A stretch of DNA of 64,000 bases from Nitrospirillum viridazoti CBAmc. Its GTDB lineage: Bacteria; Pseudomonadota; Alphaproteobacteria; Azospirillales; Azospirillaceae. The DNA lies in NCBI RefSeq assembly GCF_000730165.1, contig NZ_CP022112.1, positions 661,501 through 725,500 of the forward strand, read 5' to 3'. The notes under the pieces are model-generated. The model was not told where the DNA came from. It worked only from the letters and a program-made list of their open reading frames with translations, and did no database searches. Each line of letters starts with the position of its first letter. Positions within the stretch are counted from its first letter, which is position 1. A program made the position numbers and the translations under genes. Below are positions 16,641 to 24,950 of this stretch, in pieces.

Positions 16641-17891
16641 ATGCGCCTCCGTTCCCTATTCCTGGCTGGTGCCTTGTTGGTCCCGACCATCGTCCCCGGA
16701 GCGGTTCATGCCGCCCCCCAGGATGTTGACCAGTTCACCACGCAGTGGGTGGGCAGCTGGATGGCGTCCGCCCAGGCGGGCGGCGCCGATTCCACGCCGC
16801 CCGCGCCCGGGTTCACCGACGCCACCCTGCGCCAGGTGGTGCACCTGACCTTAGGCGGTGCGCGCGTACGCTTCCGCTTGTCCAATGCCTTCGGCACAGC
16901 GCCGCTGACCATCCCCGGCGCCCATGTCGCCCTGTCGGCGAAGGAGGGAAAGACGCCCAGCGCCGCCATCCGCGCCGGCAGCGACCACGCCCTGACCTTC
17001 AACGGCCAGGCGTCCGTCACCATTCCGGCCGGCGGCATGGTCTGGTCCGACCCGGTGGACCTGACCGTGCCCGACATGGCGGACCTGGCCGTCAGTCTGC
17101 GTCTGAAGGACGTGCCGGCCACGGTCACCGGGCATCCGGGGTCCCGCGCCACCAGCTACATCGCCACCGGTGATGCCCTGGACGCCGCCGACCTGCCCGG
17201 CGCCGCGACGGTCACCCACTGGTACATCCTCACCGGCGTGGACGTGCAGGCGCCGGCGACGGCCAATGCCGTGGTGGTGCTGGGCGACAGCATCACCGAC
17301 GGACGCGACAGCACCACCGACGGCAACGGCCGCTGGACGGACGCGCTGGCCCGGAACCTGCTGCGGGGCAAAAGCCCCGTGGGCGTGCTGAACGCCGGCA
17401 TCGGCGGCAACCGCCTGCTGCTGGACGGCATCGGCCCCCGCGCGCTGGATCGGCTGGACCGTGATGTGCTGGACCAGACGGCCGTGCGCTGGGTCATCGT
17501 GCTGGAGGGCATCAACGACCTGGCGACGGCCCTGAAGGCGGCGGAACGCAAGGAGGTGGGGGCGACGCCGGAGGCCATCATCGACGCCTACCGCCAGATC
17601 ATCGCCCGCGCCCATGCGCGCGGTCTGCTGGTCTATGGCGCCACCATCCTGCCCTGCCAGGGCATCGGCTATTGTGATCCGGCCATGGAGCCCAATCGCC
17701 AGAAGGTGAACGCCTGGATGCGCGGCAGCGGCGCTTTCGATGCCGTCATCGACCTGGACCGCACGCTCCAGGATCCCAAGAATCCCGGCCATCTGTTGCC
17801 GGAGGCCGATGGCGGCGACCATCTGCATCCGGGCGACACCGGCTATCGTCTGATGGCGGAAGGCACGGACCTGGCGCTGTTCGCGAGGTGA
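16641..17891 (+). CDS. SGNH/GDSL hydrolase, probable carbohydrate acetylesterase
   Basis: Exported 416-residue esterase. The signal peptide runs to about VHAA; an N-terminal beta-rich jelly-roll domain (about 30-200) is followed by the SGNH hydrolase domain. The catalytic serine is Ser217 in VVVLGDSITDG. Block II glycine is in NAGIGGNRLL, block III is LEGINDL, and the Asp/His pair is in GGDHLHPGDTGY. This two-domain layout is common in secreted esterases that act on plant polysaccharides. As last gene of the GH3-GH115-CE4 operon it probably removes acetyl groups from xylan. It ends 4 bp before the convergent DUF1636 gene, with no room for a separate terminator. Confidence 0.87.
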   Translation: MRLRSLFLAGALLVPTIVPGAVHAAPQDVDQFTTQWVGSWMASAQAGGADSTPPAPGFTDATLRQVVHLTLGGARVRFRLSNAFGTAPLTIPGAHVALSAKEGKTPSAAIRAGSDHALTFNGQASVTIPAGGMVWSDPVDLTVPDMADLAVSLRLKDVPATVTGHPGSRATSYIATGDALDAADLPGAATVTHWYILTGVDVQAPATANAVVVLGDSITDGRDSTTDGNGRWTDALARNLLRGKSPVGVLNAGIGGNRLLLDGIGPRALDRLDRDVLDQTAVRWVIVLEGINDLATALKAAERKEVGATPEAIIDAYRQIIARAHARGLLVYGATILPCQGIGYCDPAMEPNRQKVNAWMRGSGAFDAVIDLDRTLQDPKNPGHLLPEADGGDHLHPGDTGYRLMAEGTDLALFAR

Positions 17892-17895
17892 GCGC

Positions 17896-18288
17896 TTACA
17901 AGCCCGGCGGGATCTTGGCCAGGATGCCGGAGCGGAAGGGGCCGGGGCGGTCGCCGCGCATGAGCACGCCGGTGTCGCTGGCGGCGTACTGTGCCGCCAG
18001 GTCCAGGGCGGCGGCGGCGGTTTCGGGCGTCGGCGCCTTGTCGCAGAACAGGTAGCTGGGCTTGCCCCGGCCGGACAGGGCCACGGTGCAGGCGCGGTCG
18101 CAGCCGCTCATGCATTCCACCCCGTTCAGGGCCACCTGGTCGCGGCCCGGCCAGTCGGCGTGCAGGGCGGCCACGGCTTCGTACAGCACGCGGCCGTCGC
18201 GCACGGCCTCCGGCGGGGCGCCCTTGGGCCGGCAGGTGACGCAGATGTGCAGGGTGTGGGCAGGGACGGTCGGGGACGCTTCGCTCAC
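17896..18288 (-). CDS. DUF1636 family metal-binding protein
   Basis: A 130-residue cytoplasmic protein with GTG start at 18288 behind AGGAAG. The cysteine layout is that of DUF1636: HICVTCRPKG near the N-terminus (CxxC) and NGVECMSGCDRACTVALSG in the middle (C-x3-C-x3-C), then SYLFCDK. The four central cysteines resemble thioredoxin-like ferredoxin ligands. In other proteobacteria this family is often found near cobalamin or metal-homeostasis genes. Here it stands alone, convergent with the xylan operon. The biochemical role is unknown. Confidence 0.8.
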   Translation of the reverse strand: MSEASPTVPAHTLHICVTCRPKGAPPEAVRDGRVLYEAVAALHADWPGRDQVALNGVECMSGCDRACTVALSGRGKPSYLFCDKAPTPETAAAALDLAAQYAASDTGVLMRGDRPGPFRSGILAKIPPGL

Positions 18289-18433
18289 CGGGGACTTCCT
18301 CAAGGCTTGAACGCGGGCGACTATGGGCCCGGCCAGGCGGCGGGCGTCAAGGGGATACGCCGTACATTCATCACAGGCGCGGCGAGCGTTGATGGTTATA
18401 AGACGGCTTCCACGCCCCCGAGGATTCGGCCTG

Positions 18434-19597
18434 ATGCCCAGCACGCCTGTCGAGATTTCCGCGTCCCGCGCCCGTCACCTGTGGCTGGCAGCCCAGCGTC
18501 TGCTGGAACCGGCCTCGTTCGGCGCGGGCCCCCAAGCCGTGAAATTGGCGACCGAGCACCTGGGTTATGTCCAGATCGACACCATCAACGTCATCGAGCG
18601 CAGCCACCACCACATCCTGCAGACACGCATCCCTGACTACGCCCGGGCGGACCTGGCGGCGGCGCAGTCGGTGGACAAGTCGGTCTTCGAATACTGGGCG
18701 CACGCCCTGGCCTATATCCCCACGGCCGACTATCGCTATTTCGCGCCGGACATGCGCCAGATGCGCGACAACCCGCCGGCCAGCTACGCCGCCATCAACC
18801 GGCGCGATTACAACGCCCTGCTGCGCCGCATCGGGGAGGATGGCGCGCTCAGCATCCGCGATATCGACGACGAGGTGCTGGTGGAGAAAGAGCACCTGTG
18901 GGCCAGCCGCAAGCCGTCCAAGCGCCTGCTGAACTTCGGCTTCTACAATGGGGACCTCACCATCTCCCGCCGCGACGGCATGCTGAAGGCCTATGAGCTG
19001 ACCGACCGTCATTTCGGCTGGGAGCGGCGGCCCCGCCCGGCGACGCCGGGGCAGGTGGCCGACTATCTGCTGAACCGCGCACTGCGCAGCCAAGGCGTCG
19101 TCAGCCTGGAGTCCATCTGCTACGGCAATCTGGGCCTGAAGGCCCAGATCTTGCCCCTGATCGAGAAGGCGGTACGCGCCCGCCGCCTGATTCAGGTGAC
19201 CATCACCGGCGCGGAGAAGGTGCCCCACTGGGCCGAGGCCGCGGCCCTGGAGAGCGCGCTGCCGCCCGTGCCGGCCGGCCTGGTGCACATCCTGTCGCCC
19301 TTCGACCCCCTGGTCATCCAGCGCAAGCGGCTGGAGGCCATCTTCGGCTATGTCCATCGGTTCGAGGCCTATGTGCCGGCGGCCAAGCGGGTGCTGGGTT
19401 ATTTCGCCCTGCCGGTGCTGGTGGGGGATGAGATCGTGGCGGCCCTGGACCTGAAGACCGACCGCCAGGCCGGCCGCCTGCTGGTGCAACGCTGGACCTG
19501 GATGGTGCCGGAACGGCCGGACCTCAAGGCCGCCATCGAGGAAGCGCTGGGCCGGTTCCAGCGCTTCCAGCTGGCGCCGTCACTCCTGCCGGCTTGA
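18434..19597 (+). CDS. Winged-helix DNA glycosylase of the YcaQ/AlkX family
   Basis: A 387-residue member of the HTH_42 family, whose characterised members AlkZ and YcaQ (AlkX) are DNA glycosylases that unhook interstrand crosslinks or remove bulky alkyl adducts. The catalytic QxD motif is visible as Gln47 and Asp49 in YVQIDTINVIERSHH. The histidines that follow and VFEYWAHALAYIP (about 90-102) are typical of the YcaQ branch. The C-terminal wing reads HILSPFDPLVIQRKRLEAIFGY. ATG 18434 gives the usual family length. Its 3' end overlaps the convergent DUF4865 gene by 18 bp. The repair role is inferred from the family. Confidence 0.88.
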   Translation: MPSTPVEISASRARHLWLAAQRLLEPASFGAGPQAVKLATEHLGYVQIDTINVIERSHHHILQTRIPDYARADLAAAQSVDKSVFEYWAHALAYIPTADYRYFAPDMRQMRDNPPASYAAINRRDYNALLRRIGEDGALSIRDIDDEVLVEKEHLWASRKPSKRLLNFGFYNGDLTISRRDGMLKAYELTDRHFGWERRPRPATPGQVADYLLNRALRSQGVVSLESICYGNLGLKAQILPLIEKAVRARRLIQVTITGAEKVPHWAEAAALESALPPVPAGLVHILSPFDPLVIQRKRLEAIFGYVHRFEAYVPAAKRVLGYFALPVLVGDEIVAALDLKTDRQAGRLLVQRWTWMVPERPDLKAAIEEALGRFQRFQLAPSLLPA

Positions 19598-20164
19598 GGG
19601 CAGCGTTTCCAGCAGCGGCCGGACCAACTGCAGCACCTGATAGGTCACGGCCGTGGCCGGCGGGTTCCGGGGCGCCTCCGTAGCCAGGCGAACCCGGGTC
19701 AGGGTCCAGGTGCGGGTGTCCACCCCCACGGCGGCGGCCACGATGTCGTCCCCCTCCGCCACTTCACGGTTCAGCGCGATTTCATCGGCCCACAGCCCGC
19801 CCAGGGCGGTGTCCACTGAGATGGGGGCATTGTCCACCACGGCGTAGCGGGCGTCGCGGGCGCGACCCTTGCGCGCGTCCAGCGCCACCCGCACATCGAT
19901 ATCCGCCCGGCCGAAGGTGTCGGTGACGGCCTTGTAGCGGTTGTGCACCAGGAAATCGCGGAAGGCCGCGTCCTGCCGCCACAGGTACAGGGAGGAATAG
20001 GCGTTGGCGATTGCGCCGTGCCTGCCAGCCTCCCGCAGCAGGAAACCCTTGAAGTACAGCTCGGGCATGGCGGCCCAGCGGGCGGCGTTGGTCTCGGCCC
20101 GCTTGCGCAGGATGTCCAGGTCGTAGTCGGCCGTCAGGCGGTGGCTGTAGTGCGCGATCAGCAT
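19580..20164 (-). CDS. DUF4865 family protein
   Basis: A 194-residue protein matching DUF4865. It begins MLIAHYSHRLTADYDLDILRKR, corresponding to the family's typical start (a beta strand, then ADYDMxxIRxR). It continues with PELYFKGFLLREAG and YSSLYLWRQDAAFRDFLVHNRYKAVTDTFGR, the family's conserved core. This resembles a dimeric alpha/beta-barrel monooxygenase-like fold, but no reaction is known. DUF4865 genes commonly sit beside LysR genes, as here: the LysR gene lies 101 bp upstream on the same strand. Confidence 0.82.
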   Translation of the reverse strand: MLIAHYSHRLTADYDLDILRKRAETNAARWAAMPELYFKGFLLREAGRHGAIANAYSSLYLWRQDAAFRDFLVHNRYKAVTDTFGRADIDVRVALDARKGRARDARYAVVDNAPISVDTALGGLWADEIALNREVAEGDDIVAAAVGVDTRTWTLTRVRLATEAPRNPPATAVTYQVLQLVRPLLETLPSSRQE

Positions 20165-20265
20165 CGGTTGTCACTCCCATGGTGGCGATGTCCGGGAGGA
20201 TAGCGGTGCCTTGACGATCACATAATCACATGAATTTCTATTTCAGTAATTGCGGTTTGAAATGA

Positions 20266-21180
20266 TTAGGCGGTCGGCTCCTGCGCCGTGCGCCGCAGGA
20301 AATCCACCAGCGCCCGCACCGCCGGCGGGGTGTGGCGCTGCTTGGGATAGTACAAATACCAACCGGGGAAGGGGGGCGAGTACTCCTGCAACAGCGGCAC
20401 CAGGGCGCCCCGGTCGATCAGCGGCTTCATCCACCGGTCCGACCAATAGGCGAAGGCGATGCCCACCCCCTGCGCGGCGGCGGCCAAGGCCGTGTCGCGA
20501 TGGGACACCACCAGCGGCCCCTCCACCGCCACGGCGAACCAGCGGCCGTCGGCCTGGAATTCCCAGTTGTATAGCTTGCCGCTGCCGGGCTTGCGCCAAT
20601 TGATGCAGCGATGGGCGTGCAGGTCGGCAGGCGTCCTGGGCTGGCCATGGCGGGCGATATAGTTGGGCGAGGCCACGGCCACCTGATGCAGATCGGGGCC
20701 CAGCTTTACCGCCACCATGTCCTTGGCCAGCAATTCGCCCAGGGTGATGCCCACGTCGAACCCGGATTCCACGATGTCCACCACCGCATCGTCGATGGCC
20801 AGTTCCAGGACCATGTCCGGATATGTCTCGTGGAAGCGGCCCAGCACCGGCTCCACCAACGTGGCCGCCGCCAGCCGGGGCAAATGCAGGCGCACCGTGC
20901 CGGTGGCCATGCCGCGCAGATTGCCGACCTCCGCCACCGCCGCCTCCATCTGTTCCAGGGCCGGCTTGAACCCCGCCAGCAGCCGCGCGCCGGCTTCCGT
21001 CAGGGCGGTGCTGCGGGTGGTGCGGTTGAACAGGGCGACGCCCAGCCGTTCCTCCAACCCGCGAATGGTCTGGCTGAGGGCTGACGGCGTGACCCGCAAT
21101 TGGGCCGCGGCGCGGGAGAAGTTCCCCTGTTCCGCGATCATGGCGAAGGCCCGCAGGTCGGCGAATTCACTGCCGCGCAT
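20266..21180 (-). CDS. LysR-family transcriptional regulator
   Basis: A 304-residue regulator with the standard N-terminal HTH (FADLRAFAMIAEQGNFSRAAAQLRVTPSALSQTIRGLEERLGVALF) and a C-terminal effector domain. ATG 21180 is chosen because GGGGAGACAG precedes it; the in-frame extension upstream would overlap the divergent promoter. It is divergent from the SDR gene at 21286 (105-bp gap) and upstream of the DUF4865 gene, so either or both are likely targets. The effector is unknown. Confidence 0.9.
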   Translation of the reverse strand: MRGSEFADLRAFAMIAEQGNFSRAAAQLRVTPSALSQTIRGLEERLGVALFNRTTRSTALTEAGARLLAGFKPALEQMEAAVAEVGNLRGMATGTVRLHLPRLAAATLVEPVLGRFHETYPDMVLELAIDDAVVDIVESGFDVGITLGELLAKDMVAVKLGPDLHQVAVASPNYIARHGQPRTPADLHAHRCINWRKPGSGKLYNWEFQADGRWFAVAVEGPLVVSHRDTALAAAAQGVGIAFAYWSDRWMKPLIDRGALVPLLQEYSPPFPGWYLYYPKQRHTPPAVRALVDFLRRTAQEPTA

Positions 21181-21285
21181 TCTGTCTCCCCAGCTAATAG
21201 GCGCATCGAGTTTATGTAGCATATCGCAGATCCGGCGGCTGTGGCCCACTCCCGCGCATTCTCAAACCAGTGCTGGGGTGTCCCC

Positions 21286-22122
21286 ATGGTCAAATCGAAG
21301 ATTTTCCTGATCACCGGCGTCAGCAGCGGCTTCGGACGCGCCTTCGCGGAAGCGGCGCTGGCGGCTGGCCATACCGTCGTGGGCACCGTTCGGCGCCCGG
21401 CGGACGCCCGGGCCTTCACCGCCCTACACGATACCCGCGCCCACGCCATCCCTCTGGACATCACCGATACCGACGCCATTGCGCCAGCCGTGGCGGGGGT
21501 GGAGCGGGATATCGGCCCCATCGCCGTCCTGGTCAACAACGCCGGCTATGGCCACGAAGGCATCCTGGAGGAATCCCCACTGGCGGAGATGCGCCGGCAG
21601 TTCGACGTCAACGTCTTCGGCGCTGTGGCCATGATCCAGGCGGTGCTGCCGTTCATGCGCCGGCGGCGGGCCGGGCACATCGTCAACATCACCTCCATGG
21701 GTGGTTTCATCACCATGCCTGGCCTCGCCTACTATTGCGGCAGCAAGTTCGCGCTGGAAGGCGTCAGCGAGGTGCTGGCGAAGGAGGTGCGCGACCTGGG
21801 CATCCGGGTGACGGCGGTGGCGCCGGGTTCCTTCCGGACCGATTGGGCCGGCCGCTCCATGGTCCGTTCGGCCCGCGCCATCGCGGACTACGACTGCCTG
21901 TTCGATCCCGTGCGCCAGGCGCGGGAGGAGAAGAGTGGCCGCCAGGCTGGCGATCCCGCCAAGGCGGCGCAGGCGCTGCTGACCCTCGTGGAGGCCGAGG
22001 CCCCGCCGACCCACCTGCTGCTGGGCACCGACGCCCTGGCCCTGGTGCGCGACAAGCTGGCGGCGCTGGAGGCCGAGATCGCCGCATGGGAGAAGCTGAC
22101 GCGGTCGACGGACTTCGCTTGA
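21286..22122 (+). CDS. Short-chain dehydrogenase/reductase (SDR)
   Basis: A 278-residue classical SDR with a Rossmann fold for NAD(P)H. The glycine motif is TGVSSGFG (about 10-17), the structural motif NNAGYG, and the catalytic YxxxK is within YYCGSKFAL preceded by the Ser of NITSMGG. The insert FRTDWAGRSMVRSA is found in the oxidoreductase subgroup often annotated as retinol or ketoreductase-like. ATG 21286 gives a standard N-terminus (MVKSKIFLITG). It is divergent from the LysR gene. The substrate is unknown. Confidence 0.9.
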   Translation: MVKSKIFLITGVSSGFGRAFAEAALAAGHTVVGTVRRPADARAFTALHDTRAHAIPLDITDTDAIAPAVAGVERDIGPIAVLVNNAGYGHEGILEESPLAEMRRQFDVNVFGAVAMIQAVLPFMRRRRAGHIVNITSMGGFITMPGLAYYCGSKFALEGVSEVLAKEVRDLGIRVTAVAPGSFRTDWAGRSMVRSARAIADYDCLFDPVRQAREEKSGRQAGDPAKAAQALLTLVEAEAPPTHLLLGTDALALVRDKLAALEAEIAAWEKLTRSTDFA

Positions 22123-22141
22123 GGCCCCGTCAAGGCTGCCG

Positions 22142-22717
22142 TCAAGGCTGAAGGATCAGCACCAGATAGGTGCAGGGCCGGTCGCCCCGGTTCTCGAACA
22201 CGCAGTCGGCCGGCGGGCCCAGTTCCAGGCTGTCGCCGGCCGCCAGGCGGTGCTCGATGTCGCCCTCGGTGAAGGTCAACTCGTTGGTCAGCACATGGAT
22301 GATGTGGCGGGTGAACGCGTAGGCCGAGGCGGGGAAGGGCACGCGCGCACCGGCCGGGAGGTCGATATGCACCAGTTCCAGGGGCATGTCGGACCCCGGT
22401 GGCGGCGCCACCAGGCGGCGGACATAGCCGGTGGCGGGGTCGCGCCAACTGCGCTGCTCCTCGGCGCGCAACAGGCGGCGGCGGCCGTCATCCTCCGCCC
22501 GGGCCAAAAGGGCCGACAGGGTCAGGCCGAAGGCGCCCGACAGCCGGCCGAGCAGAGAGGCGGTGGGGCTGCTTTCCGCCCGTTCGATCTTGTTGATCAT
22601 GGCGCGCGACACGCCGGCGCGATCCGACAGGTCGGTCAGCGACCAGCCGCGGGCCTCACGCTCCACCCGGATGCGGGCGCCCAGCCGCGCGTCCAGCTCA
22701 TCACCGTTTCCCGTCAT
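22142..22717 (-). CDS. XRE-family regulator with C-terminal cupin domain
   Basis: A 191-residue two-domain regulator: an N-terminal HTH (LGARIRVEREARGWSLTDLSDRAGVSRAMINKIERAESSPTASLLGRLSGAFG) and a C-terminal small-molecule-binding cupin (PAGARVPFPASAYAFTRHIIHVLTNELTFTEGDIEHRLAAGDSLEL). This architecture is typical of regulators of amino-acid, polyamine and detoxification genes (the PuuR/SutR type). It is divergent from the GNAT gene; two ATAGTG(G/A)ACG repeats lie between them. ATG 22717 was preferred over an in-frame start at 22759, because that would cover the repeats. The ligand is unknown. Confidence 0.9.
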   Translation of the reverse strand: MTGNGDELDARLGARIRVEREARGWSLTDLSDRAGVSRAMINKIERAESSPTASLLGRLSGAFGLTLSALLARAEDDGRRRLLRAEEQRSWRDPATGYVRRLVAPPPGSDMPLELVHIDLPAGARVPFPASAYAFTRHIIHVLTNELTFTEGDIEHRLAAGDSLELGPPADCVFENRGDRPCTYLVLILQP

Positions 22718-22759
22718 ATGCCTACCGAACCCCCCTTGCCGACATCGGCATCGTATCAC

Positions 22760-22789
22760 ATAGTGGACGCGATGAAACTATAGTGAACG
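22760..22789. promoter_or_regulatory. Direct-repeat operator of the XRE-cupin regulator
   Basis: ATAGTGGACG (22760-22769) and ATAGTGAACG (22780-22789) are spaced 20 bp start to start, two helical turns. They occupy most of the short gap between the divergent regulator and GNAT genes. The layout suits an HTH_3 dimer binding on one face of the DNA. Confidence 0.5.
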
Positions 22790-22799
22790 GATCGCCATC

Positions 22800-23324
22800 A
22801 TGACCCAGACCGTTACCATCCGCCCGGCCACCCTGGACGATCTGGAAGGCATCCGCGTCATCTATAACCACGCGGTGGTACATACGACAGCCATCTGGAA
22901 CGACATGCAGGTGGATCTGGAGAACCGCCGCCAGTGGTTCGAGGCGCGCATGGCCCGGAACTTCCCGGTGCTGGTGGCGGTGGCAGAGGGGGAGGGGCAG
23001 GTGGTGGGCTACGCCGCCTATGGCGACTGGCGCCCCTTCGACGGCTTTCGCCACTCGGTGGAGAATTCCGTCTATGTGGCGCCCCAGGCCCAGGGACGCG
23101 GCGTGGGGGAGGCACTGCTGCGCGCCCTGGTGGCCTGCGCGCGGGAACGCGGCGTCCACCGCATGATCGCGGCCATCGCCAGCGAGAACGCCATCTCCAT
23201 CGCGCTGCACGCCAAGGTCGGCTTTCGCACCGCCGGGGTCTTCTCCGAGGCCGGCACCAAATTCGGGCGCTGGCTGGACCTGACCTTCATGGAACTGTTG
23301 GTCGGCGGGGGCCAGCCGACCTGA
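22800..23324 (+). CDS. GNAT N-acetyltransferase (phosphinothricin acetyltransferase-like)
   Basis: A 174-residue GNAT enzyme transferring acetyl from acetyl-CoA to an amine. The order of motifs follows PAT/Bar and MddA-type enzymes: TIRPATLDDLEGIRVIYNHAVVHTTA at the N-terminus, NRRQWFEARMARNFPVLVA, GYAAYGDWRPFDGFRHSVENSVYVAP, then the acetyl-CoA loop QGRGVGEALL and the late HAKVGFRTAGVFSEAG. Such enzymes acetylate methionine sulfone/sulfoximine or phosphinothricin. It is divergent from the XRE-cupin gene, which probably controls it. The substrate is inferred by similarity only. Confidence 0.87.
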   Translation: MTQTVTIRPATLDDLEGIRVIYNHAVVHTTAIWNDMQVDLENRRQWFEARMARNFPVLVAVAEGEGQVVGYAAYGDWRPFDGFRHSVENSVYVAPQAQGRGVGEALLRALVACARERGVHRMIAAIASENAISIALHAKVGFRTAGVFSEAGTKFGRWLDLTFMELLVGGGQPT

Positions 23325-23350
23325 GGCCGGCCCCCATCCTTGCATAAGCC

Positions 23351-24850
23351 TCAGCTCATCGTCGGGATCACGAAGCTGGCGCCTTCCTTGGTGCCGGAGG
23401 GCCAGCGCGACGTGACCGTCTTGGTCTTGGTGTAGAAGCGGACGCTGTCCGGACCGTGCTGGTTCAGGTCGCCGAAGCCGGAGCGCTTCCAGCCGCCGAA
23501 GGTGTGATAGGCCAGCGGCACGGGGATGGGCACGTTCACGCCCACCATGCCCACGTTCACCCGGTTGGTGAAGTCGCGCGCGGTGTCGCCGTCGCGGGTG
23601 AAGATGGCGACACCGTTGCCGTAGGCATGCTCGTTGGGCAGGCGCAGGGCCTGCTCATAGCTGTCGGCCCGCGCCACGGACAACACCGGGCCGAAAATCT
23701 CGTCCTGGTAAATCCTCATGTCCGTCGTGACGTGGTCGAACAGGCTGCCGCCGATGAAATAGCCGTTCTCGTGCCCCTGCATCTTGAAGCCGCGCCCGTC
23801 GACCAGCAGCTTGGCCCCCTCCTTGACGCCGGTATCGATGTAGCCGCGCACCCGCTCCAGCGCGTCGCGCGTCACCAGGGGGCCGTAGTCGGCGCCCTCA
23901 TCGGTGGACAGGCCGACGCGCAGGGATTCCACGCGCGGCACCAGGCGTTCCACCAGGGCCTCGGCCGTGGCCCGACCCACCGGCACGGCCACGGAAATGG
24001 CCATGCAGCGCTCACCCGCCGAGCCGTAGCCGGCGCCGATCAGCGCGTCCACCGCCTGGTCCAGGTCGGCATCGGGCATGATGATCATGTGGTTCTTGGC
24101 GCCGCCGAAGCACTGGGCGCGTTTCCCATGCTCCGCCGCCGTGGCGTAGATGTAGTTGGCGATGGCGCTGCTGCCGACGAAGCCTACGGCCTGGATGCGC
24201 GGATCGGTCAGCAGCGTGTCCACCGCTTCCTTGTCGCCGTTCACCACGTTGAAGACGCCATCGGGCAGTCCCGCCTCCAGGAACAGTTCCGCCAGGCGCA
24301 GCGGCACCGACGGGTCGCGCTCCGACGGCTTCAGCACGAAGGCGTTGCCGCAGGCGATGGCGGGGGCGGCCTTCCACAGCGGGATCATGGCCGGGAAATT
24401 GAAGGGCGTGATGCCGGCGACCACGCCCAGGGGCTGGCGCATGGAATAGACGTCGATGCCGGGGCCGGCGCTGTCGGTGTACTCCCCCTTCAGCAGGTGG
24501 GGGATGCCGATGGCGAACTCCGCCACCTCCAGCCCACGCTGGATGTCGCCCTTGGCGTCGGCGATGGTCTTGCCATGTTCGGAGGACAGCAGCCGCGCCA
24601 GGCTGTTCATGTCGCGGTTCACCAGGTCCACGAACTTCATCAGCACGCGGGCGCGGCGCTGCGGGTTGGTGGCTGCCCAGGCCGGCTGGGCCGTCTCGGC
24701 GGCGGCTATCGCGGCCTCCACCTCGCTTTTCGAGGCCAGAGGCACCTTGGCCTGCACCTCGCCGGTGTTGGGATCGTAGACGTCGCCGAAGCGGCCGGAC
24801 GTACCCGGCACAGGACGGCCGTTGACGAAATGGGTCAGTTCCCGGGTCAT
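23351..24850 (-). CDS. mmsA: Methylmalonate-semialdehyde dehydrogenase, CoA-acylating
   Basis: A 499-residue aldehyde dehydrogenase that turns (methyl)malonate semialdehyde into propionyl- or acetyl-CoA in valine, myo-inositol and pyrimidine breakdown. Family marks are ITPFNFPAMIPLWKAAPAIACGNAFVLKPSERDPS, VGFVGSSAIANYIY and the catalytic cysteine in GSAGERCMAIS. CFGGAKNHMIIMPDADL replaces the glutamate-bearing motif of ordinary ALDHs, as in true MmsA. ATG 24850 follows AGGAGGAAC. It is divergent from a LysR gene. No other valine-pathway gene is adjacent, so the operating pathway (valine or inositol) is open. Confidence 0.93.
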   Translation of the reverse strand: MTRELTHFVNGRPVPGTSGRFGDVYDPNTGEVQAKVPLASKSEVEAAIAAAETAQPAWAATNPQRRARVLMKFVDLVNRDMNSLARLLSSEHGKTIADAKGDIQRGLEVAEFAIGIPHLLKGEYTDSAGPGIDVYSMRQPLGVVAGITPFNFPAMIPLWKAAPAIACGNAFVLKPSERDPSVPLRLAELFLEAGLPDGVFNVVNGDKEAVDTLLTDPRIQAVGFVGSSAIANYIYATAAEHGKRAQCFGGAKNHMIIMPDADLDQAVDALIGAGYGSAGERCMAISVAVPVGRATAEALVERLVPRVESLRVGLSTDEGADYGPLVTRDALERVRGYIDTGVKEGAKLLVDGRGFKMQGHENGYFIGGSLFDHVTTDMRIYQDEIFGPVLSVARADSYEQALRLPNEHAYGNGVAIFTRDGDTARDFTNRVNVGMVGVNVPIPVPLAYHTFGGWKRSGFGDLNQHGPDSVRFYTKTKTVTSRWPSGTKEGASFVIPTMS

Positions 24851-24950
24851 GCGCGTTCCTCCTGCTGTGGTTGTTTTGCGCCAGTTAAGCATTCATATTC
24901 CTGCACGTACAGGGTGCTGATTTCGCCCTCGGCTGTGCGGGAATTCCCAT

